From: Bostrychus sinensis
Lineage: Eukaryota > Chordata > Actinopteri > Gobiiformes > Eleotridae
Length of the DNA: 64,000 bases
Direction: 5' to 3'
Assembly: GCA_020698575.1 (NCBI GenBank)
Contig: CM036242.1
Span: 6,816,754-6,880,753 of the forward strand
The translations under genes were made by a program, and so were the position numbers. How positions within the stretch are numbered: the stretch's first letter is position 1; each line of letters starts with the position of its first letter. The notes below the pieces were generated by a model. It ran no database searches, had not been told where the DNA came from, and saw only the letters and a list, made by a program, of their open reading frames with translations. Positions 46,325 through 56,800 of this stretch are shown in pieces.

Positions 46325-46860
46325 CAGTAAGGCTGGGGTTGGGCAATAAACTGAATAAATTTGAGTTGTAGTTTGCATTTTAAATGTATATATAAACCAC
46401 ATAGAGAACAGCACCATCGTGAAAGAGGTTTTAGAGGAAACGGCATCCTCCAAGCGTCGCACTGTTTGGCTAATGCTACAGCTAACGCACAGAGCAGCTT
46501 AAATACTGACTGGAGACCCTGCAGACGACAAAAACACTAATAATCACAGAGAAAGTGTTCTTATTACCTCTGTAAAACCTTTGTTCAGTAGGTGGCAGCA
46601 AAATGGCAGAAATAAAGAGTGAAGTGTGATGTGCAATCTTCAGCGGTAACTTGCGTACTTTGTTTATGTAGCTATGCTAATTAGCCGTGTGGGCTCAGTG
46701 GTGTTAGCGTCTTTAACAGGCCTCATGGTGTATAAATGATAATAGATATCACTTTTAGAAGCAGAGAGGGTTACAACTAAAATACTTTTTTAACTGTGAG
46801 GGGAATGTACACCTCTGCAGCTTTTGCATTATTTTGTATAGGCATTTACAAATATTCTGA
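46325..46860 (+). repeat. R2 repeat, copy 4
   Basis: GGCATCCTCCAAGCGTCGCA, AATACTGACTGGAGACCCTG, AATAATCACAGAGAAAG, TTTGTTCAGTAGGTGGCAGC, GCTAATTAGCCGTG and TTTTGTATAGGCATTTACAA follow the same order as in 9415-9880. Confidence 0.6.
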
Positions 46861-46913
46861 TTAAATATATAATTAATATATAATAATATAGCCCAGTATA
46901 AGTAAGTATAAAT

Positions 46914-47020
46914 AATAAGGGTGCTCAGATCAGGATTTTTGAGGCTGATCACCGATCAGCCTTTGCTGTGATCAACCGATACCGATCATGGCCGATACCG
47001 ATCACGTGGTCTTCAATGTA
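46914..47020. mobile_element. Left end of a GATCAC-type MITE
   Basis: GGGTGCTCAGATCAGGATTT followed by GCTGATCACCGATCAG and repeated CCGATACCGATCA motifs, a common fish hAT-like terminus. No right end identified. Confidence 0.45.
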
Positions 47021-47389
47021 GTAATGTAATGTATGCAGGCTATTATTAGTTCCAGTTGAAAAATACTGTAGCCTTTGTAAATGTAAAAGTACAACAAAAT
47101 TCTACTAATTTTTGTTTTAGAAGAGGTTTTGTTGCATTATTGGCCTTTAATGTGTGCCCACCAGTGTCTGTGTGGCCAGCTACTTTAGGATCTTGTGGTT
47201 TTCTGGAGCCATTCTCATAAAGTCTGTCCTAAAAGTAAGAACTTGTACAGATATTACTGACTGTTACTGACTAAATATGAATGTATGAGACATACAAAGC
47301 CTTGTATTTTGCGCTCGCGGGTCAGCTGACGTACGGCGTGCACTCATCCAATCACTGTTCAGATTGGGGCTGTTACATCATGGTTTTCA

Positions 47390-47595
47390 GTGAGGACGGT
47401 GTTTTCACAGTTTACACGAGAGCGAAGCCACTGGAGCGGCTCTCACTGTGAGACCAAAACACCTCTTCCAGCGTTTTCAAACCATTGCGGTTTCGGAAAA
47501 CGGAAACCCCGTCCTCGTGTAAACCAAAGGCCAAACCACAATCAAACCTTTGCAGAGTCGACAAAATGCGTTGTCGTCTAAACGGCACCTGCATG
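47390..47595. repeat. GTTTTC/GTGTAAAC-type interspersed repeat
   Basis: Begins GTGTTTTCACAGTTTACACG and ends CAAAATGCGTTGTCGTCTAA with an internal CCGTCCTCGTGTAAACC. The ends are roughly complementary (GTTTACACGAG / CTCGTGTAAAC inside). Probably a MITE. Confidence 0.45.
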
Positions 47596-47835
47596 TCCTC
47601 CCTGTGTTACTGTGGGTTCTCTCTGGGTACTCCGGCATCCTCCCACCATCCAAAGACATGCATGTGTTTGGTGAATTGAAGACTCTAAATTGACTGTAGT
47701 GAATGGTTGTTTCTGTGTCAGCCCTGCGACTAACTGGCCTCTGTCCAGTACCCCGCCTAAGGCCCAAAGTTACAGGGTTAGGCTCCAGTCGCCAGTGACC
47801 CCTAAAGGGAATAAGCAGAAGACGAATGAATGAAT
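47596..47835 (+). repeat. SINE/LINE-type dispersed repeat with GAATGAATGAATT end
   Basis: CCTCCCACCATCCAAAGACA, TGTGTTTGGTGAATTGAAGA, CCAGTACCCCGCC, TTAGGCTCCAGTCGCCAGTG and AATAAGCAGAAGACGAATG are the usual blocks of a widespread fish retroposon. A diverged fragment of the same block lies at about 30565-30610. Confidence 0.6.
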
Positions 47836-47839
47836 TATT

Positions 47840-49005
47840 TATCATCCACTTTTTAACGCTTTCAAAACATTTGACCATGAAATTAATTCATACAGATTTT
47901 ATACAATATTTATGCTTTTTATAACCAAAACTAGCTCATTATGGTCTAAAGTAGGCTTTTAACCATGAAACAACAGTGTTTGACCACATTAGCGATTAGC
48001 ATTAGCGGCTAGTGCTAACACCAAAGCAGGTGAAACATTATACAACATTCATCTAAACTCCTGGTGTCAGATTCTCATCACAAACATTAGCCATTAGCTG
48101 CAAGGTAAATGTTAAGAAGATGTCCTGTATAACACTTTTTGTCTGGCCCAGAGTTGGTCCACAACCTGTTTACTCTTGGCTGAATTTTTGGCCGGTGTTG
48201 GCATGGTCCTGGCCCAACTGTGGCCCAATCCCTGAAAGCTGACTCTTATTTTTTGTGTTGGCCCAGAGTCCTTAGGATACAGCTATTACACATAAAAAAT
48301 ACTCAAGTCAGGACCTGTGAGACCTCAGTAGTGTGTGTGGCCATGATTATAGAAAAATAACTTCTCTGCAGAAATTCTCTAAGTTTGTTTTATGATTCAG
48401 TTTTAATAAACCTTTGACTGTTGTTGAAGTATTTCTTTACTTTTACCCTACGTCTTTTGTGTAATTTTTGTGTCATAAATCCTTGAAATGGTAAATTCAC
48501 GAAGGATGCACCTGTGGCCTCCCTCGCTACAAATTACCCACAATGCTTCAGTTGTTGTTAAACTGTAAGACAAAAGACAGGGGGCATCACTGGAGTTAGA
48601 ACTGTTACCTAACTCTAAAATAAATGATGGTTGAATTTATGTTTACAAATAGGAATGGCTCATGTTAATATCCCATCTAATGTTCCTTTAAAAAGTTTGG
48701 AATTCACTGTTTTAAACCAAAAACCCCACAAGACCCATGGTGAATGGACTAAAAACATTTTAAACAGATGTGTTAGCAAATGTGTAGGACTTCATGAACA
48801 TTTCAAATGAAACAATATTTGTCTGTAACACACTTGACAAAATAAAAGCTTTTTATTAATAAAATATACAATTCTTTTAAGCTTAAGAGTGACGAAGAAA
48901 TACTTTAGTTTATATTTTGAAAACATAGTTATTTTATCAAAAAAGAATATTATTTTCTCATATTTGATTGAAGTCAAATGTACCACTAATTATAGAATGA
49001 ACTAT
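47840..49005. other. No gene recognised
   Basis: AT-rich DNA between the R2/MITE block and the second duplication unit; contains AGCATTAGCGGCTAGTGC-type low-complexity motifs near 47995-48020. Confidence 0.4.
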
Positions 49006-49789
49006 AAGTTATTGTAAGGTATAAAATATGAAATGTGGATGCAAAGGTGTCGAAATTTATTTAAAAAGCTTGAAAAAAACAAACAAACAATATGTTCTCT
49101 TTTAAAAAAACAGAAATTACATCTGAAGAAGGTGCATATAATAAATACAAAATGTCAAAAGGATAAAAGTTCTTACATTACTGGATAGTTATAGTTATGA
49201 CTTATAAGTTTTGAGATAAAGCAATAAAATGTGAACAGATGTACAGTGTATAAAGGTTTCTTTAAGGATGACTTTTTAAAAACACATACTTTCTGCTAGG
49301 CCTATAAGTAACTAAAATATGATCATGCAACCATTTACAGGAGTCACACACAGCCCCATCAGCTGGATGAGACTGACTCTGACAAAATAATACATGTACG
49401 ATATCTTTGAAGAGAATATAATGTCTTTGGTTTTACAATATAGGACAAAAACATTGCAGTTTTGCTTTGACACAGTTCATAAAGAGCTTGGTTATGAGGA
49501 ATATTACATACATGACTGCAGATTTGGAGAAGCAAACAGGAGTCATCACACAGAGAACTGCACACACCACAGAGATATAACAGGAGTCATTTCATTGACC
49601 TTTACACACTGATGTTGTTTTCTTCTTTGCTGAACTTGAGATGTCCCAGTATCCCAGTATGATCAGTCCACACAGTGTAGGTCTATGTGAACATATACAG
49701 ACCATATATTAGAGCAGATCTGTAGGAAAACAACAGGACCAACACTTTTACTGCCCAGGATGGGTTTATGAACATTTGTGGTTAAGACC

Positions 49790-50400
49790 AGCTTCTTCTG
49801 TGGTGCATTCACATTGAAATTGTAATAACTTTGAGCAGGACTTTCTGATGTAGCTCACTTGAATCACTAATTCAGTCTCCAGGCCTCAGCATCTCTCAAA
49901 GGAAAAGGTTGTAGTTGGTCTGATGGCACCAAAAATGAACCTTACTTTTGTTATTTGGAGAAAGCCTGTACTGCTGCTTTTCTTTTAATGGGAGGGCACA
50001 TATATTCATTTTAAAAGCTTATTTAGCATGTTTGAGATTATTTATGAGCTAAAATGTAGTATTTACACTACCCCCAGATCCCCCATACCTTATAATGTCC
50101 AACTTAAACTTTACTCTGCTTTAAGTGGTTGGATTGTGTATGTGCTGTTGTTAAAATTGTAAGATTAGAGCATTATGTTCTTCAAAAAGATTTTATGGTG
50201 TATTTCTCCATGTAAATTATTGTGTCAGAACATAATCTAGATCATGTATTTGCCCCCCTCTGTGAGCTGTGGCCCCAGGCTGCCCACCCTGATAAACATT
50301 TTCTGTCTCTGCCACTGGTTTCCTGAGGAGAAGATCACAGCGACGCAGGACAACAGGTTAGCAAACCAGGACAGGCTCAGTGGGTAGTAGTCCTCATGGC
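49790..50400. other. Unit 2-specific sequence downstream of gene B2
   Basis: About 600 bp between the shared 3' block and the last exon does not match unit 1, which has about 270 bp of other sequence there. Nothing recognised inside. Confidence 0.4.
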
Positions 50401-50476
50401 CAGTGATTGGATTCTAAATGTTCAAGAGTCAAACTAGATGTGATGGACAGTGTGTACTTACCTGCAGCTTCACAGG

Positions 50477-50816
50477 CTATGGGGCATTTTCATAGTTGTT
50501 TATCTGTTCATCATCTGAAAATACATTTGTAATACACATGAGCAAGTGTCTTCACTTTATTCCTGACAAAATATTTCTTTGCTTCTTGTACCATTGTCAT
50601 TGTTTTTTGATCCACTAATTGTTTCATACACACATCGATCACCTACAGAGAACATTTAAAACATTATCACTCAATCTGAATACTCAAATACTCTTTTTTA
50701 CTGTCATATTACAATAAAGCATATCTCTGAACTGACCGTGCAGAAGAGACGAGTACAAGTGACTGTCTTCTCTTGAGACATTTTGGGCCTCACTTCCCAG
50801 ACCAGTCTCAGTTTGC
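50477..50816 (-). CDS. Gene B2 cytoplasmic tail exons
   Basis: 50737-50816 (HLYSSL), 50592-50642 (VYETI, then donor GTACAAG) and 50477-50514 (NNYENAP, stop). Sequence differs from gene B1 by single bases only, with the same optional read-through stop. Confidence 0.65.
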
Positions 50817-53800
50817 CTTAAACAAGAAAATAATCAGCTGCTTTAGTAAAACATGTACAATATATGACCTTGATTACCATATAACAGTAAGGATGTGACA
50901 AGACTTACCGGTTGTGGCCCATATCTGTGAAGACAAATGTTGCTACATTAATTACGTGTGTGTATAATTTTTTTCTTCCCCAACATAAATAAAGTAAAGT
51001 GTTTTCTCACGATACACAAGAGTTACATTTAATCCAAAGATTTAAATCACAGGTTTATTATGAGTGTAATATATAATTGTTACCTTTAGTTTTTCTGTAG
51101 CGCCACAGAAGCAGCAGCAGCAGGATCAGTAAAACAATCACACAAACAGCTCCAACCATCACCATCACAAGAACTGAAGAGCTCTTTTCCTTTGACGCTG
51201 CTGTAATAAGAATTCAACTCATGTTATTAATTAAATAGTTTTTGTATAGCACAAAAACAAAGCTATGGTCTAATCAAGTCTTTCTTAATAATAATAATAA
51301 TAATAAACAATTTTACTTGCATTTGACTGATATCCAGCTCTCTGCAGACGTCCAAATCTGTTTTGGATTTGTTTGATGTGCCTCACATTTATAAAAACCT
51401 TCCTCAGACTTAGACACTGAAAAGATGTTGAAGACTGTTTCAGATCCATTTTGGATTAATTTTCCATCTTTATAGAAATGGACTGAAGAGAGAAGAGCAG
51501 ATTGTCCCAGTTTACAGCCCAGAGAAACAGAAAGTCCCTCAGTCACAGGAAGCACAGGACTCACAAGGATCACAGAATCTGTCAAGAAAAATATGATACA
51601 CATTAATATTCTATAGAGTAATACATATTATGATTGGTTAAAGAGAAGATATTAAGCTAACTCTACTTTTATCAGATTTTCATGTTATAACATTTCCTTC
51701 TCAAAAACACAACCAGGGTAGTATTTAGTTTCATTCATTCGTGTTTGAGTAATCCTGTTTGCTGAGGCGCCGTCCTTCTCAAGAGCTGATAACGATTGGT
51801 TACATAAAACTTCTCCAGGAAGTGCTCTTATGTTTCTAAAACCCTCTCACACATACACTGATTCAAATACACAGTGATATTTTCAGTGCTTAAAGCGCTG
51901 CCACTCCAAAGCATTCAGCTCATTTATCTGTTAGCTTTGTGTTGCTAATAGCTCTGCTAATTAGCCATTAGCCTGCTCTGTCCACTGTTCACTGAAAGCA
52001 CTGGGACATTCTCCTCTCATGTCTAAACTCAAATCCTCTCAGGTTTATTCACATCTGAACTCAAAGGAGACGATCAGGAAGCAGCACCTTCTCACAGTCT
52101 TTAGTCACAGGAAATTATAAAACATAAAATGTTACTCTCAATTAGTCCAAAATTGTATTAAAAAAAGAAAAAAAAAAAGGATAATAGTTCTCCTTTAAAA
52201 ATAATAAGACTAAAGAATAAGATCTATACAGCACTATTCAAGGCACCCAAAGCACTTTACATCAGTCCATTTTTCATTCATTCCACAGTCAGACACTGGT
52301 GGTGCTACGCTAACTCTGGGGCAGACTGACAGAGATGTGGCAGTCATACTGTGCCAACGGCCTCTCTGATCACCACCAAACACAGTCACACTCACACATT
52401 CATACACCAGTGACACAGACACTGGGTGGTGGGTAAGCTCTTGTTGAGGACACTTCACTGCAGACCTCAGCCTCTGACTGTCTCTGACCAAATTCTAATG
52501 CTCCACCTGAGATCTTTGTACTGGGTCATGCTTTTGGGTCCAGTGTCAACTGAAGAAATTATTGTCTCAAGTTATTAGGCCTTTGAAAAATGGTTGGATG
52601 TTTCTATGTTAACATCAGGTCTTTCCAAACACAAAGCACTAACACATGAACATGGAAACCTACTGTGAACAGTGATGTTGACTGCATTAGTCAGCTCTCC
52701 AGATCCAGACTCACACCAAAACACTGCTCTGGTTTCCTCAGTTTGGTTAAAGTCACATTTATATTTGTCTCCTGTTGTATGGGAAGGACACTGTTGTAAA
52801 GAGAGTCTGTTGTGAGAAAACACTTGGACTCTCCACTCTTCATCAGTGGAGCTGGATTCACAGCTCACTGACACTGGGTCAGAGGTCAAGTGTTGTGATC
52901 TGTCAGGACTCACTGTGGGAGACACTGGAGAATCAGTGTCTAAAACACAAAGAACAGACTTATTATTTACAAAAAGACTGTAAATGAATAACAATAAATA
53001 AAAGTTGTACCTCCAGACCAGACAAACTGTGGCTGACTGTATTCAGTGTAAAACTCTGGACGTCCTCGTGCGGCTCTACACACAAACCCTGCTGTGTTGG
53101 TGAGGCCGTGAACGCTGAAGGAGTCGTGTTCAGTCCCAGAAGTGAGACCTGGGAGCAGCTCATATGTGTAAGAGCCTGATGAAAGAGGAACAGCCTTGTA
53201 CCAGTAAAACCTCCATCCTGCAGAGGGCGCTGTAACAGCACACTTCAGAGAGACAGAGGCCCCAGGACTCAGCCAGGACGGAGACACAGAGAGGACAGGG
53301 ACAGCTTTACCTGCAGGTTAGGAGGACATGTCTTTATACTGTATTTACTTTGAACACTGGATTGTAGACACAACACAAATGTTACAGTAGACCAGTGTTT
53401 CTCAAACTTTTTAAAAACATTTTTTGGGGACCATGTAGTCCTATTCACTGATACTATAGAATGAATACTGTTGTTCAAAATATTTCTGTAACACTATGAA
53501 AAGTGAATAGTCTATAATTGCACAATTGTAAGAACATTATTATGACAGTGATTCTCTCTGTCTGTCTCCTTGTCTGTGCTCTTCCACTGGAGCCAGTTTA
53601 TCCATTCCATGCTGGGGCTTGAGAGCCTCCCTGGTCCCTCACTACACACTGCCACAAGCCTCAGCCTGGGACAGTTTGTAGTCCTCCTCTTTTTATATCA
53701 GTAATAGTGCTGGGCATTGATTACATTTTATGCAATTAATCTCAGTCTTGCTAAAAGAGCTGCACCTATTTTTCCAATTCCAAAGTCTCTCCTCCTCCTG

Positions 53801-56800
53801 TGGCTGTCATGTTCCCTGCTGCTGCTGCCCCAGTCACTTCTTTCTTATTTAGGACTACCAAATAGTTATGAGGTGTAAATATCTCTTTTTTAGGCGTTGG
53901 TCAAGTAAAACATCATTGATATGATCTGAAAAGACCACATGTTGCTGCCTATATTATTAATTATCCTTGTGTATATTTAGCAGGTTATATTTAACATCAT
54001 TAACAGTATTAGACTTTAACAGTTTGTATCTCAGTGATTCCTGGGCTTATCCACATGAAACAAACACTGTTAGGAAGCTAAAAGTCTTCTCTGTCAGGCT
54101 CTGTGAACTGACTCGTTCTCAGCCCAGCCCTAATTAGTAATAAACTTTCTTGAATTCATTAAGTTTAGGTGCGTTTGCTCAAACAGAGCAGACAGTAGTC
54201 TGCCGCTCTGCTGTGTGCCGCTGGGTCATGTGACAGCAGCGACACAGAGACAGAGGCAGCGCTGCTGCTGAGACCTGGAGACGGTGGAGGAGCTCACGCA
54301 GACAGTCACCAAAGTTTTCTCTCATTCAGCTTTTACTCAGTCTGGTAGACAGTCTGCACCTCAGCCATCTCTCTCTAGGGGGCGCTCTGTACGCTGCCCA
54401 CTCAACTAAAAGTTACATGGGGATGTGATAAATGCTGTTACAAAATCATTTCTTTATGACATCTGCTCGCGGACCACTAGGGGGCACTGGTGGACCACCA
54501 GTGGTCCGCAGACCACAGTTTAAGAATCACTGCAGTAATCAATACACAATCAATCTACATTTTTTAATGAAATATTTGCCATGACCTGATTTATAAGTAA
54601 TATAGAAACAACTGTACTCACCAGTTTCCCTGATGGTGACAGCAGTACTTTCTTCTGAGAGGATAAACTGATCCTTTCCTCTGCATGAGTACACTCCTCC
54701 ATGAGAAATACTGATACTAGATGTTTCTACATCTAATATTTCCATCTGAGAATCATGAACTGAACTGCGTCTGATCCATTGATATTTGTGAAACCTCTCT
54801 ACATCACAGCTCAGTGTCACTCTGCCCTGGTCTGGGATGGTGTAGTTGGATGGTGTCAGCTCAATACTGCGTCTCTGTCCTGTACAGGAAACAATAAAAG
54901 AAAAACATCAAAATGTTTACAGACAAAGAACCATTAACATGGTAAAAGTAGTGATAAAATGTTACACTTTATTTGTGATTGTTAAACAGAAATAACTGCT
55001 GTGAAAAACATCCAGTGTCTCCAGCCTCAGAGCAGAGTCTGATGTGTCTAAAGTACTTACCCACTACACTCAGTACTTTCGGAGTGTACTGTGTGTTCTC
55101 ACTGATCCCACAGCAGTACCAGGCCCGGTCTGATTTAGACACTGAAAGAATTATCAGCTCCACTGTGGTGTTAGATGTTCGTTTAAACTTATGGTTCATG
55201 TCTTCTTTCAGGAGTACTCCATCTTTGTAAAAGTACAGATATTTGTGGGCAGGTCCCACACACCTCAGAGTGACTGAGTCTCTGAGAAATGGATCTAATG
55301 AAGGTTTTTCCAGAGTTAGACCTGTTTAACAAAGAAGAATCACAATATATTTACACTTAAAGGATCACCTTTGATTAAACATGGTAGAGTTTACAACACG
55401 GTAGAAAGTGTCTTGTTATGGTACGTTCACACCAGACGTGAATCAGGAGTCAGGCGCGAGTGATTACCAGGTTAAGTCTAAGGAAAGCCGAACAAGCGTC
55501 CTGCGGCACGAATAATGCTCAATTCGCACGGCGCGAATGATGCAAATTGAGCGTGTGACGTGCGAGACCCGTGAATAGGCGAAGACGTGAATCGGCGGAT
55601 GAAGCGAACAACGCAGATTCACCAGATTTACCAAAACAGCCTATTGAGATGTGCTCATTATATTAGCAGTTATTGCACTCTCCAAAACTACAGAAAATAC
55701 AGAGCTGTGACTAGACCACACCCCAAAACCACTAGAGAGAGCTAATGTACAAGAAATAACCCCAGGTGTCTCAGCTCTGTCTCTGGGGTTAATGCTGCTG
55801 TACAGCAGCAGTGTCCTGGGGAGAGGTCCTGCAGCCACACGGGACACAGGAGACCAAAACTGAGACAGGCTCATTTGGGAGTAGCCCTAGCGGCCATGCC
55901 CCTCATTTGATGCAAATGAAGCGAGATTCGCGTCCGGTGTGAACGTACCATTAAAGGGAGATTATGCAATTTCAGTTCACTATATTCATCAACACCAGGT
56001 GGCAGTACTGAGCAAGAAGGTTTGTCTAACTGAAAAGCACAGAACTGCAAATTACTACTCATGGTCTCTTAAATTGATTCATAATGAATTTTTTGTCATG
56101 TTCAAGTCAAGCATCATCTTCTGTTTGAGTACAAAATAAATAGAGTTTTATTATCTACTTCTTTACCTTTCAGCTGTTTCATTTCCATCCCATTACTGTA
56201 CATTAACCTGCTGTACATCTTTACTCTGTCTATCTCTCTGCTGTGCCAACTGTACAAATCAGTCTCTGCTTCCTTACGGTCCATCCTAGGATACAAGTCT
56301 TCATTTACTCTTTTCCTATTCTATACAAAGAAGTTAGGCTGGTATCTCTTCACTTGTGTTTTATTTCTATGGGCAGAACAATCACAGGCGGAGGAACCAA
56401 TCAGAGAAACGAAGGGTGGGACGTAAGCAGCGTCATTGTCCAGTCACATAGAAGCAGCTCCTGACCCCCCTCCACCTGTGTCTCCACTACCTCAGCTTAG
56501 CCTCAGCCTTATGTTCCTGCTTCTTCTGGAAGAAAATCTTCACTACAGCCATTTCCATTCTTTTTTCAAAGTTACCATCTGTCCTTCTGTGTTCTTAAAC
56601 TTCCTTCTCCCCTAACTCACATCCTACTCATGGAGCATACCCACTGACAACATTCAACATCACACCTTCAATTTCCAGACTCCTAACCCTATCTGACACT
56701 CTTCACCTCCAGAACGTTCCTAACAAACTCCTCCTTCAGGATAACTCCTCCTCCATTTCTCTTCCCATCCACTCCATGATGAAACAGCTCGAACCCTGCT

